IMG/VR virus record: IMGVR_UViG_3300006929_000042
Span: 1 to 37,482 of that record
Direction: 5' to 3' (one strand)
Source: a virus
Length of the DNA: 37,482 nucleotides
This document shows, piece after piece, positions 23,995-31,527 of this stretch. A model generated the notes under the pieces. That model saw only the letters and a list, made by a program, of their open reading frames with translations. It made no database searches and was not told where the DNA came from. A program made the position numbers and the translations under genes. How positions within the stretch are numbered: the first letter of the stretch is position 1; every line of letters starts with the position of its first letter.

Positions 23995-24472
23995 TTTCTT
24001 TCTCCTTTTCCATGTATATTCCATACATTGTTATTAATATACTATCTGCGTTCCATAGTGTAGCTTTCTTATTCTCGTCAAGATATACTGAAGCAAAATC
24101 CTTTAGAACATTCTTTCTTTCTTTCTTTTTTTTTGGTAATCCTACTCCATGATATTCTTTCCAAAAATTCATCCACTTTTGTGGTGATACTTCTACTGTC
24201 GGTATTTGCTTAGAAGCAAGTATACCAAGCCAAACTCCGTAGTTTACTCCAAACTTAAACAGAGAACTTCTACCATCATGTGGCATAGCGTGTACTTTTT
24301 CTATGTATGCTACTATATCATCTCCTTTAAAAGCACTTTTAGCCATTTCTACTATAACTGCTCTACCAGATATGCTTGGATGACATTTGTGAATATAAAG
24401 TTTTTTATTCTCTGAGTTAGTAAAAGTAATAGCCCCACTAGCGCCAGGGTCTATACCTATTATTGTTTTCAT
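23984..24472 (-). CDS. ruvC-like: RuvC-like Holliday junction resolvase
   Basis: 162 residues, close to bacterial RuvC in length. RNase H fold motifs: Ile-Ile-Gly-Ile-Asp-Pro-Gly-Ala-Ser-Gly (catalytic Asp8), Tyr-Ile-Glu-Lys-Val (Glu58) and a late Asn-Ala-Asp-Ser (Asp143). Such enzymes cut four-way junctions made by replication and recombination, and clear branches before packaging. It stands next to DnaB-type helicase and downstream of the annealase/exonuclease genes in one operon. Start ATG overlaps the previous gene's end (ATGA). Confident at the superfamily level. Confidence 0.85.
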   Translation of the reverse strand: MKTIIGIDPGASGAITFTNSENKKLYIHKCHPSISGRAVIVEMAKSAFKGDDIVAYIEKVHAMPHDGRSSLFKFGVNYGVWLGILASKQIPTVEVSPQKWMNFWKEYHGVGLPKKKKERKNVLKDFASVYLDENKKATLWNADSILITMYGIYMEKEKENGM

Positions 24473-24789
24473 TGTGCATCTCTCCTATATGAATAGTTAT
24501 GTGAACTTTTTACATATTTCTTTTTGTAAGGTTTTCTATATATTTCATACTTATCGCTAAGTATCTCTCCATCAAACTTATTTGATATTAATATAAGTAG
24601 TTCTGATTCTGAATCTACCATATTAGTATTTTTATAATGTTTACATCCTTTATCAAAAACGCTTACAGGAATCTCTTTAGGGGATGTTCCTTCAACATCT
24701 CTAAACCAATAACATTTTTCTCCGATGCCATAGTAGCATCCCCTACAAGATTTACGCAACTGTGTCTCGTTCCGCCTCTTTATGGTCAT
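24469..24789 (-). CDS. Cys-rich small protein, possible zinc-binding
   Basis: 106 residues from ATG 24789; the same frame is open to an ATG at 24846, and no candidate has a clear ribosome site, so the start is uncertain. The core Ser-Cys-x-x-Cys-Tyr-Tyr-Gly-Ile-Gly-Glu-Lys-Cys followed by Gly-Cys-Lys-His can form a small zinc site. It overlaps the end of the helicase gene by at least 38 bases. C-terminal half basic. Family not recognised. Confidence 0.55.
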   Translation of the reverse strand: MTIKRRNETQLRKSCRGCYYGIGEKCYWFRDVEGTSPKEIPVSVFDKGCKHYKNTNMVDSESELLILISNKFDGEILSDKYEIYRKPYKKKYVKSSHNYSYRRDAQ

Positions 24790-26074
24790 TGTAAAATTTG
24801 CATTTGTTACCATTGAATCCCATTGGGTAGGTTCCAATAGTACCATATCTGCTTTTAGCTACAATGACTTCACTTTTGTATCTGTTGTATTTATCACTAT
24901 CAAAGTTGTATCCATAAAATACGAACATTGCTGACTCTGCTGTTTGTTCTATTACACCAGATTCTGCATAGTCACTCATTCTAGGTCTAGGGTCGAATCG
25001 CTTTTCAATATCACGATTAAGTTGAGATACAAGAATTGCAGAACAATTGTTTTGTTTAACTGCCCATTTGTAATCTTGTACAATCTTCTCAATTTCAAAC
25101 CTTCTATCTTTGTTTGTCATTCCTACATCAATCAATTGAATGTAATCATCAATAATAACATCGGGTTTACCTTTATTGATTTCACGAATACAATCATCTA
25201 ATCCTCGTATGTCGTCAAATGCTGTAAGATTTTCATACTTATTCTTAACATATTCAGACACACTAGTAAGAGCTGGTTTCTTATCATCTGTTATTCCAGA
25301 ACGAATCATTGAGTATGTAATGTCTCTAGATTCCATGACGTACAACTTTTTCATTGTTTCTACATTACTCATCTCACGATTGAATAGCATTACATTGTAT
25401 CCTTGTTCAATCAAACCTCGCACAATGTTCAACATCAACGTAGTTTTACCATGGCCAGGTCTACCACCCAATACAGTAATTTCTTTACGAGTCATACCAC
25501 CTGCGAAGTTGTCAAGTTTACCAAGACCAAACTGTATTGTATTAGATTGTTCTTGCAATGCTACGTTAGTCTCTTCAATAATATCAGAAATGTCTCTTGC
25601 TTTGGAAGGTTGTATGTTTCTTAGTTCATCAATAAGTTTGCTATGGTTCTCAATAATTCTACCTACTTCATTGTAGTTTTCATAACTAGCATTAAGTAAG
25701 TCTTGAGCAGATTTAGCAGTCTCTCTTTGAACGTATCTTTCCCATACAATTTTAGCATAGTATTCTACTTTTACTTTACTAGGACTTTTATCCTGTAAAT
25801 CTAATATGTACAAACTATCTTTCAATCCAAACATATCTTGCATCTTATCAGATAATGTAATTGTATCAATAGGAACTTTATTATTGTACAAGTTTTTCAT
25901 ACATTGAAATATGTTCATACACTTTGTAGAATAAAGTGCTTCGTCCTCTCTTATCCAAGCCATTGCTATTTCCATTTCAATATCTCCACCTTGAAGTATG
26001 CTACCAAGCATTGCTTCTTCAGCGTCAACATTAGATGGCATAACTTTTACTTGAACGTCTTTTATATCTTTCAT
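24752..26074 (-). CDS. dnaB-like: DnaB-type replicative DNA helicase
   Basis: 440 residues, normal for DnaB. N-terminal DnaB helical domain (SNVDAEEAMLGSILQGG at 14-30) and RecA-like C-terminal domain with Walker A Gly-Gly-Arg-Pro-Gly-His-Gly-Lys-Thr-Thr (203-212), Walker B DVIIDDYIQL (305-314), a Ser-Gln-Leu-Asn-Arg motif (350-354) and an Arg-rich RFDPRPRMSDYAESG loop (359-373). It unwinds DNA at the fork as a hexamer. Excellent ribosome site (AAAGGAGG). The operon has no primase or DNA polymerase, so it probably recruits host replication proteins. Confidence 0.93.
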   Translation of the reverse strand: MKDIKDVQVKVMPSNVDAEEAMLGSILQGGDIEMEIAMAWIREDEALYSTKCMNIFQCMKNLYNNKVPIDTITLSDKMQDMFGLKDSLYILDLQDKSPSKVKVEYYAKIVWERYVQRETAKSAQDLLNASYENYNEVGRIIENHSKLIDELRNIQPSKARDISDIIEETNVALQEQSNTIQFGLGKLDNFAGGMTRKEITVLGGRPGHGKTTLMLNIVRGLIEQGYNVMLFNREMSNVETMKKLYVMESRDITYSMIRSGITDDKKPALTSVSEYVKNKYENLTAFDDIRGLDDCIREINKGKPDVIIDDYIQLIDVGMTNKDRRFEIEKIVQDYKWAVKQNNCSAILVSQLNRDIEKRFDPRPRMSDYAESGVIEQTAESAMFVFYGYNFDSDKYNRYKSEVIVAKSRYGTIGTYPMGFNGNKCKFYNDHKEAERDTVA

Positions 26075-26084
26075 CTATCCTCCT

Positions 26085-26915
26085 TTAAAATAAACTTGTC
26101 TGATTGACAGGTTCATAGTTTAATATTAAATACTCTTTTCTTTTCTTTGCTCTATGTTCATCCGTAGCGCCCATGTATTTCAAATCAATGGTCATTACAT
26201 TGTAGTTTTTGTATAACTCATACACTTCCTCTCTGTAGTCGTATGAGACCATAAATTTAGCACCTTTAGAATCTAGTTCGTCTACTTTTTCTTTCAATCT
26301 TATATGGTCTCCAGCAGTGAAGTTGTGTTGATAGTAATCACCTTTGTCTGTTGCAATAAAATATGGTGGGTCTAAGTACCAAAAATCATTGCTGTTGGGT
26401 TTGTATCTATCAACAAGAGCTCCAAAATCTAAGTTCTCAATAGTTGAACCGTTGATTTTCATTCTTGAATACTTAAACTCTTCTTCCCAATTCCTTTTCC
26501 AATCTTTTCCCATTGACATAGGAGTGTGAATCAATTTGTTGAAACTATGTCGTATGCAATAAAAATACTTTGCAGCTTGGTAAGGGTCTGGAATATCAAT
26601 AGGTTTCTTTTCTTTTATGTCGGTCCTAAAGTTTTCAAAGAGTTCTCTGGATTTAGGCATCCACTCAAGATGTTTAACAAGTTCATCTAATTCATGTATA
26701 ATACACATATATAGATTTACTATATTATTATCTTTATCGTTAAGAACATTCCATTTAACTTTTGTTTTACGAAAGAACATGGACAATCCTCCAGAGAAAA
26801 CTTCGAAGTATCTTTCATGATGGGGTATGAGAGGAACAAACTTTCTGCTCAACTCATACTTCCCACCATAATAAGGTATAACTATAGGGCAATCATACCA
26901 ATCAAGAGATGGCAA
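26085..26915 (-). CDS. dam-like: Dam-type DNA N6-adenine methyltransferase (D12 class)
   Basis: 276 residues. Pro-Tyr-Tyr-Gly-Gly-Lys (14-19) and Phe-Glu-Val-Phe-Ser-Gly-Gly (37-43) form the S-adenosylmethionine site, and Leu-Asp-Pro-Pro-Tyr (181-185) is the catalytic motif. D12-class enzymes usually methylate adenine in GATC. TTG start at 26915 with GAGG 7 bases upstream, overlapping the DUF932-like gene by 14 bases. No nuclease partner is visible, so it is an orphan methylase, likely for protection against restriction. Odd: GATC is nearly absent from the window. Confidence 0.9.
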   Translation of the reverse strand: MPSLDWYDCPIVIPYYGGKYELSRKFVPLIPHHERYFEVFSGGLSMFFRKTKVKWNVLNDKDNNIVNLYMCIIHELDELVKHLEWMPKSRELFENFRTDIKEKKPIDIPDPYQAAKYFYCIRHSFNKLIHTPMSMGKDWKRNWEEEFKYSRMKINGSTIENLDFGALVDRYKPNSNDFWYLDPPYFIATDKGDYYQHNFTAGDHIRLKEKVDELDSKGAKFMVSYDYREEVYELYKNYNVMTIDLKYMGATDEHRAKKRKEYLILNYEPVNQTSLF

Positions 26916-27708
26916 CGTCAGCCTCTTTAAGTGCTAGTTTCTTTACTTTAGGGTAAAGTCTGCCTTCAAGGTTGTGAGTTGAGACCATTTCTCTGTTCAT
27001 GTGATGCGTAAGAATGTTAGTACCTACATTTAACAAATCCCAAAACGTTTTAGGATTTTCAATAATTAGTTTATTTGTAACCAATGTATTTGCATACTCT
27101 GGAAATAACTTTATAAACTCAATTAAATGTTTTTCTTTAAACTTAGTTTCTGCAAGAATAGGAAACTCATCTTTAAATATGTTTGATGTGTTACCAATAG
27201 TTTCTTCAATGATTCTATCTAGGTCATTAAGTTCAATGTTTGTTTTAATATGTTTGTTAGTGTATTTAGATGCTACGAATCCAATTACTAATCCATTGGA
27301 GCATATTATTCTAAAAGCACCACCAAGTATGTTAAGACCAAGACTTCCATCATAACTATTAACTATATTTATTTCTGGAATTAACTCATCATCTTTAGAC
27401 ATTCTTATTTTGTTATTTGGAAATGTCCAATTCATAACAGTCTTTGAACCTTCTTTTAATACATTTACTTTAGATATTTCTCCACCCATCTTTTTAATAA
27501 GAGGATTAGCAGTTTTAATTATATCGTCATTTCTTACTAATTTATAAGAATTGGTCATACAACTAAGAACTTTGTTAGTATCTTCTCTTACTATGAATTT
27601 ATATCCTGTTGACATCTCTCTAACACTAGTGCCATTTCCTTTATTTTTATTAGTTGATTCCCAATAAGCTGGTACTTCTTTTACTGGAAATTTTGCATTT
27701 TGTAACAT
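26902..27708 (-). CDS. DUF932-like phage protein
   Basis: 268 residues. The pattern TGYKFIVREDTNKVLSCM, then EINIVNSYDGSLGLNILGG and AFRIICSNGLVIG (about residues 110-145) matches the DUF932 / phage-plasmid-like protein family, common beside phage replication and recombination genes, with no proven biochemical role. Ribosome site AAAGGAGAG before ATG. Between membrane mini-genes and the Dam-type methylase. Confidence 0.75.
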   Translation of the reverse strand: MLQNAKFPVKEVPAYWESTNKNKGNGTSVREMSTGYKFIVREDTNKVLSCMTNSYKLVRNDDIIKTANPLIKKMGGEISKVNVLKEGSKTVMNWTFPNNKIRMSKDDELIPEINIVNSYDGSLGLNILGGAFRIICSNGLVIGFVASKYTNKHIKTNIELNDLDRIIEETIGNTSNIFKDEFPILAETKFKEKHLIEFIKLFPEYANTLVTNKLIIENPKTFWDLLNVGTNILTHHMNREMVSTHNLEGRLYPKVKKLALKEADVAIS

Positions 27709-27727
27709 ATCTCTCTCCTTTGTTATG

Positions 27728-27904
27728 TTAATCTAATAAATCGTCTAAAACTTCATTTAACGTTTCGTTTATTACATCTATTTTTTTCTCTGTTCTATGT
27801 TGTCTCCACAAATAACTTAATTGTAAAGCTAACATCATAAGCATAGTAAATTCCCAATAAGGGAAATACTCTGTGCTAAACAACGCTTCCCAATAATATC
27901 TCAT
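27728..27904 (-). CDS. Small membrane protein, 58 aa
   Basis: ATG at 27904 with GGAG 6 bases upstream; stop TAA at 27728. Aromatic N-terminus (MRYYWEALFSTEYFPYW), one hydrophobic segment (FTMLMMLALQLSYLW, residues 19-33) and an acidic helical tail. Starts in ATGA overlap with the gene before. Early phage membrane proteins of this size often act on host envelope functions, but no target can be named. Confidence 0.6.
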   Translation of the reverse strand: MRYYWEALFSTEYFPYWEFTMLMMLALQLSYLWRQHRTEKKIDVINETLNEVLDDLLD

Positions 27905-28059
27905 TTACTTCTCCTTTGTTTAATTAAATTTTCTTTAATCCATTTATTACTAATGGCAATTATCATTCCTATTAATAGTATCGCTAAACACCATAATACT
28001 AATCCTAGACCTAAGACTACTAAATTAATTATCCATTCTGATATGTCAAACATTATCAT
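27901..28059 (-). CDS. Small membrane protein, 52 aa
   Basis: ATG 28059 preceded by AAAAGGAG. A long hydrophobic span (about residues 10-36, INLVVLGLGLVLWCLAILLIG) followed by a basic tail KQRRSK. Coupled by ATGA to the next small membrane gene. These two mini-genes look like a pair. Function unknown. Confidence 0.6.
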   Translation of the reverse strand: MIMFDISEWIINLVVLGLGLVLWCLAILLIGMIIAISNKWIKENLIKQRRSK

Positions 28060-28075
28060 TTTTTTCTCCTTTTAT

Positions 28076-28160
28076 AAAAGCTCCTCACATAAGGGCCACC
28101 TCGAGTATTAATACGAAAAGCATTAATCATACTTTCTATATTAATTTTTGAGGAGCTTTT
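28076..28160 (-). other. Closed-loop inverted-repeat element A (candidate structured RNA/terminator)
   Basis: A perfect 12-bp inverted repeat, AAAAGCTCCTCA (28076-28087) and TGAGGAGCTTTT (28149-28160), closes a 61-base loop with an inner ATTAAT/ATTAAT pairing. The repeat includes the last bases of the upstream gene's stop codon. The A-tract/T-tract ends look like an intrinsic terminator on either strand, but with a very long loop. Confidence 0.55.
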
Positions 28161-28530
28161 AATCTATTACTGGTGGTACAGAACCAAGTCTTCGTCTCTC
28201 ATTCTCTAGTATTTTATCGTTATTCTTGAATTGATTTTGTATTATTGCTCTTAAATATGCAAATCCTTTATTACTTTGAAATGCTCTTGTTTTATAATAT
28301 GTCTCAATGCAATGTCTGACTACGTCATCCTTGCAATTTTTGATTCCATATAAAAACTTGTAATAAGACATTCTATCGTCTTGAGGAACATTATCAATAA
28401 TTAGTTTTGCAATTTTATTTAGTGATTGTATTGTTTTCTTTTCTCTCTCTATCATTAAGTTTCTAATCTTTAAACTTATGTTTTGTCCTTTACTTAGAGG
28501 AGTGTATCCGCAAGCTGGACATTTTTTCAT
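28159..28530 (-). CDS. Small protein with N-terminal CPACGY knuckle, 123 aa
   Basis: The ATG at 28530 is chosen because AAGGAGG lies 6 bases upstream; the frame extends to 28566. It begins MKKCPACGYTPLSKGQ, a single Cys-x-x-Cys knuckle, followed by a helical basic region (KIAKLIIDNVPQDDRMSYY, HCIETYYKTRAF). A helix-turn-helix-like DNA-binding role is possible but not shown. Stop codon forms part of element A. Confidence 0.65.
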   Translation of the reverse strand: MKKCPACGYTPLSKGQNISLKIRNLMIEREKKTIQSLNKIAKLIIDNVPQDDRMSYYKFLYGIKNCKDDVVRHCIETYYKTRAFQSNKGFAYLRAIIQNQFKNNDKILENERRRLGSVPPVID

Positions 28531-28717
28531 GTTTAACCTCCTTCTGCATTTCATCGTGAATTTCATTTAATTTATTGTATGCAGGGTTATCTCTATTATC
28601 TCTCATTTCATAATGTGCGTGCAAAAACTCATCTGCAAGTTCTACACCAACTTCTTCTATCAAAGCTTCTCTATTTTCAGATTCACATAGATAACTTATC
28701 CATGACATTTTGGTCAT
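28490..28717 (-). CDS. Hypothetical acidic protein, 75 aa
   Basis: ATG 28717 chosen for AAAGGAG upstream; the open frame extends to 28780. Helical and acidic (ESENREALIEEVGVELADEF). Its end overlaps the next gene's start by 41 bases. Not recognised. Confidence 0.55.
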   Translation of the reverse strand: MTKMSWISYLCESENREALIEEVGVELADEFLHAHYEMRDNRDNPAYNKLNEIHDEMQKEVKHEKMSSLRIHSSK

Positions 28718-28931
28718 TGTTCTCTCCTTTACAATTGTTACAGATTTTTTTTTCTTTACCATAAGATACAAAGTTTTCATAGTATTGAACTATTCTTCTT
28801 TTTTTACCATTAAGTTGAGCTGAACCAACTGTTACTTCCCAACATTTTAAACACTTAATGCAATACTTTATATAAGCATCTGCTTTTCTGGCATCGTATT
28901 CACTTTGTTTGTATTTAGCAATCTTTTTCAT
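28683..28931 (-). CDS. Zinc-ribbon-like small protein, 82 aa
   Basis: Two Cys knuckles: Tyr-Cys-Ile-Lys-Cys-Leu-Lys-Cys (about residues 23-29) and Ile-Cys-Asn-Asn-Cys-Lys (about 63-67), about 35 residues apart, the spacing of a treble-clef or zinc ribbon. Basic N-terminus. Start uncertain (ATG 28931; TTG at 28949 in frame). It overlaps neighbours at both ends. Likely nucleic-acid or protein binding. Confidence 0.6.
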   Translation of the reverse strand: MKKIAKYKQSEYDARKADAYIKYCIKCLKCWEVTVGSAQLNGKKRRIVQYYENFVSYGKEKKICNNCKGENNDQNVMDKLSM

Positions 28932-29097
28932 TACCAATCTCATTTTCAATTGAATCTATTATATATTCTATTCTTCTTATTTTAGCGTGTGTCTTTACAT
29001 CTTTTGAAGATAATATATATTTAATATTTTTTAAATTGTGTTCATATGATTCTATTTTTATTCTTAGTTCTTGTTCTATTGATGTTACTTGATTCAT
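28915..29097 (-). CDS. Small coiled-coil protein, 60 aa
   Basis: ATG 29097 in ATGA with the preceding gene, with GGAGG upstream. Helical, heptad-like (IEQELRIKIESYEHNLKNI). No known family. Confidence 0.55.
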   Translation of the reverse strand: MNQVTSIEQELRIKIESYEHNLKNIKYILSSKDVKTHAKIRRIEYIIDSIENEIGNEKDC

Positions 29098-29375
29098 AAT
29101 GTTTTTACCTCCGTTGCATTTGCCCACCTATGTCTACCTAAATAAAATTGTTTATCTTCAGATTCATATTCTACACAATGAACTACTGTTGATACTTCTG
29201 TATGTTCTACTATTATTGCTGTTTGTTTATTAACTTTAACAAGTTCTCCAACAGGAACATCTTTTATATAAAGTAAACCCTTAGATGGTTTCCAGTTTAT
29301 TTTATTATTAATCGCAGACTTCGCAAGTTTGTGGATTGCTTCTAGTTTTTTCTCCCATTTTGTTATTGGTTTCAA
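29094..29375 (-). CDS. Hypothetical protein, 93 aa, TTG start
   Basis: TTG 29375 has AAGGAG nine bases upstream. Helical basic head (TKWEKKLEAIHKLAKSAINN), then a small beta-barrel-like part (GLLYIKDVPVGELVKVNKQ, TAIIVEHTEVSTVVHCVEY). Its first 68 bases overlap the gene before in another frame. Function unknown. Confidence 0.6.
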   Translation of the reverse strand: MKPITKWEKKLEAIHKLAKSAINNKINWKPSKGLLYIKDVPVGELVKVNKQTAIIVEHTEVSTVVHCVEYESEDKQFYLGRHRWANATEVKTL

Positions 29376-29559
29376 TTTTCTTCTCTCCTTCTATTATACT
29401 GTTTTTAATCTTTTCAAAATCTTTCCAAAGACTATTAAACATTTTTTCATAATACTCAATACCTAAATTAGCAGATGCTTGTTTAGCCATAACCAATGCC
29501 ATTATAGTATGAGTTATTTCAGATTGTGTTAGTTTTATTACTGCGCTTGATTCTTTCAT
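29308..29559 (-). CDS. Hypothetical protein, 83 aa
   Basis: ATG 29559 with AAGGAG upstream, first gene after element B. Helical (SEITHTIMALVMAKQASANL), C-terminal Cys-x-x-Cys in TCEVCD. The long overlap with the next gene (68 bases) is unusual but both have strong ribosome sites. Confidence 0.6.
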   Translation of the reverse strand: MKESSAVIKLTQSEITHTIMALVMAKQASANLGIEYYEKMFNSLWKDFEKIKNSIIEGEKKIETNNKMGEKTRSNPQTCEVCD

Positions 29560-29584
29560 TGTCTCTCCTTATCATTTGAGGGTG

Positions 29585-29696
29585 ATGCCGAGAGAGAGAC
29601 GAGTATATATGGAGAGTATACGGGTTGGATACACACCACCCTCGTCTCAAAATTACTTAGAATAAGTTAGTTATTCCAAACAATATCTCTTGGCAT
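29585..29696. other. Element B: multibranched, GC-richer non-coding island
   Basis: Outer helix ATGCCGAGAGA (29585-29595) with TCTCTTGGCAT (29686-29696), one G-U pair. Inside it GAGACGAG (29596-29603) pairs perfectly with CTCGTCTC (29641-29648), and within that GTATA/TATAC and GGGTTGG/CCACCC hairpins; a further ACTTA/TAAGT hairpin follows. On the plus strand the outer helix is followed by seven T. Between the SSB-like gene and the next gene's ribosome site. No reading frame. Confidence 0.55.
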
Positions 29697-29707
29697 TTTT
29701 TTACTTG

Positions 29708-30337
29708 TTAGAAAGGAACGTCATCTTCAAGTTCTTCTAGACTTATCTTTTCTCCACCTTCCCACAATGTAACTTCTTTTGCTTTTAAGACTGTTCTAGT
29801 CTCCTGTTCATGAGGAGGTAGGTCTTTAGTGTCTCTAGTTACATAAGAATGTGTTTCTAATTTAACGTAAACAGGCAATCCTATTACGTCTTCATCTTCT
29901 ACAAGAACAAGTTTCTTAATACCTCTATCGTTTTCTTCAAGTTCTATTCCTAATGATTCAAGTAACTTAAAGTATCTACTGTTCTTATTAGCAGATTCTG
30001 TAGTAGTAAATACAAAGAAACCATTATCATAGAATTTTTTCTTTGGAAGATGTGTTCCTAGTATGTATTCTTGTTCTCCATCTTTAAGAATAGGTATCTT
30101 TCTACCATTAACATCTAATCTATGCTTATATCCATCCATCTCGTACAAAGGTTGTTCAACCTCAGCAGCTTCGTCAGCTAGAGTATAAGACATATTAACA
30201 ATGATTGCTTGACCTGCTCTTGTGTTTACTTCTTTGGTCGTCAATTCAGTTATGTGAGCAGGGTATGTACCTTCTTCTACAGGAACAAATGCTACTTGCG
30301 CAGATGGGTCAAACTCAGCTTCTATTGCTTTTGCCAT
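29708..30337 (-). CDS. Single-stranded DNA-binding protein (SSB-like)
   Basis: 209 residues. Beta-rich core (VAFVPVEEGTYPAHITELT, AIIVNMSYTLADEA, GLPVYVKLETHSYVTRD) and the classic acidic SSB tail ending in Asp-Asp-Val-Pro-Phe, which recruits replication and repair partners. It resembles phage DUF669-like single-strand binding proteins. It likely coats DNA during replication and feeds the Rad52-like annealase encoded three genes upstream. Strong ribosome site AAGGAG. Confidence 0.75.
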   Translation of the reverse strand: MAKAIEAEFDPSAQVAFVPVEEGTYPAHITELTTKEVNTRAGQAIIVNMSYTLADEAAEVEQPLYEMDGYKHRLDVNGRKIPILKDGEQEYILGTHLPKKKFYDNGFFVFTTTESANKNSRYFKLLESLGIELEENDRGIKKLVLVEDEDVIGLPVYVKLETHSYVTRDTKDLPPHEQETRTVLKAKEVTLWEGGEKISLEELEDDVPF

Positions 30338-30347
30338 TACTTTCTCC

Positions 30348-30617
30348 TTATTTATTATTAGTTGTTGTGTATTTATTTACTAGTTTGTCGTATTCTGATT
30401 GAAACTTTAACATCTCTTCAGATGCTTCAAGTCCTCTACCTCCACGAAAATAAAGACTAGGTGAAACAAATGTTCCGTTCTTTGTCTTTATAAATCTCTT
30501 AGGTGCAGTGGTTTTCTTTGATACAGAATTTGTTTTCTTCAATGCTTTCTCAGCAGACTCAGAAAGAAGTCCTTCTTCTTTTAATCTGTCAAGGTCTGAT
30601 TGTTTAAGTTTACCCAT
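30348..30617 (-). CDS. Hypothetical protein, 89 aa
   Basis: Basic, low-complexity middle (NSVSKKTTAPKRFIKTKNG) flanked by helices. Lies between the annealase and SSB genes with an 8-base overlap with the gene before, so it may belong to the recombination set. Not recognised. Confidence 0.6.
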   Translation of the reverse strand: MGKLKQSDLDRLKEEGLLSESAEKALKKTNSVSKKTTAPKRFIKTKNGTFVSPSLYFRGGRGLEASEEMLKFQSEYDKLVNKYTTTNNK

Positions 30618-30903
30618 TATAGTTTCCTTTTATTTTATTTTGTATGTAAACATCCACTCTACTATTTAAATCATCTGGTTGAGGAAGTGGTTGTTCTTCT
30701 ATTGTGAAGGTATGAAATGATGGATTTATTGTTAGACGACTATTGTCTTCTGTTTTAAATATCATCATACTTTTACCATTTAAGAGTCTAGTCCCTTTAT
30801 AAACCACTCTCCTAAATTCTTTTCCGTCATTAGTTCCAATTGTATAACATTCTTCTTCATGTAAAAGTGAATGAACTTCTCCGTAATTATTTATTTTTCT
30901 CAT
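30610..30903 (-). CDS. Hypothetical protein, 97 aa
   Basis: Beta-rich small protein (CYTIGTNDGKEFRRVVYKG, SMMIFKTEDNSRLTINPSF), C-terminal helix. Its start overlaps the annealase stop by 17 bases. No family recognised. Confidence 0.6.
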   Translation of the reverse strand: MRKINNYGEVHSLLHEEECYTIGTNDGKEFRRVVYKGTRLLNGKSMMIFKTEDNSRLTINPSFHTFTIEEQPLPQPDDLNSRVDVYIQNKIKGNYNG

Positions 30904-31513
30904 TATCTATCTCTCTTTGTAGTTTATTTATTGAACCTTTGTAGTTTGCTTTGTTTAGTTCTCCTTTATTAATAAGTATATGTATGCTACTCATCTTTTC
31001 TTCACTTATTTCAGATGCAAGAACAAGTATATCATTCTTCTCTTCATCAGATAACTCCATATCCTCTATTTGATTTCTGTAAACATCATCTGCAATATTC
31101 ATATACATATTAAATGCTTTTTTAATAGCATCTGTATTGGCTGCTTTAACATCGTTACCAATATCAACAAATTCTCCGGTCCCTCTTTTAGTTTGTATTC
31201 TATGAGCAGCTACCATATCTCCTGTTCTCCAAATACCTTCATCGTACCATTTTAATCTACCATGCACTACATAAGCTGCACTACCTAACATTTCTGTTGA
31301 TATAATTTCCCAAGACCAACCTGCAAATTCTTTATCTGCAATATCTCTCATATAAGAATATTCTACATAATCCATTCCAGCCTTTTGTTTAATATAAGGT
31401 TTAGGAGTTTTTATAAAAGAAACTTTCTTATGCTTGACTGTTATTGATTTTCTTATTTCATCTGTTGCAGTAAGCATAGACTCATCTACAACAATAGGTG
31501 TATTGTTTTTCAT
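30887..31513 (-). CDS. Rad52/Sak-like single-strand annealing protein
   Basis: 208 residues. Rad52-family pattern: Phe-Ala-Gly-Trp-Ser-Trp-Glu-Ile (63-70), Tyr-Val-Val-His-Gly-Arg-Leu (81-87), Gly-Thr-Gly-Glu-Phe and the signature Lys-Ala-Ala-Asn-Thr-Asp-Ala-Ile-Lys-Lys-Ala (123-133). These proteins form rings that anneal complementary strands. Immediately downstream of a Cas4/RecB-like nuclease, the usual exonuclease-annealase pairing of phage recombination, and upstream of the SSB-like gene. The C-terminal 60 residues are helical and charged. Confidence 0.8.
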   Translation of the reverse strand: MKNNTPIVVDESMLTATDEIRKSITVKHKKVSFIKTPKPYIKQKAGMDYVEYSYMRDIADKEFAGWSWEIISTEMLGSAAYVVHGRLKWYDEGIWRTGDMVAAHRIQTKRGTGEFVDIGNDVKAANTDAIKKAFNMYMNIADDVYRNQIEDMELSDEEKNDILVLASEISEEKMSSIHILINKGELNKANYKGSINKLQREIDNEKNK

Positions 31514-31527
31514 TGTTATCCTTGTGT

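Noticed and set aside
25176-25676. 166-codon plus-strand frame opposite the helicase gene
   Set aside because: Lies entirely within the helicase gene on the other strand, whose motifs are unmistakable; low-complexity Ser/Leu-rich shadow.
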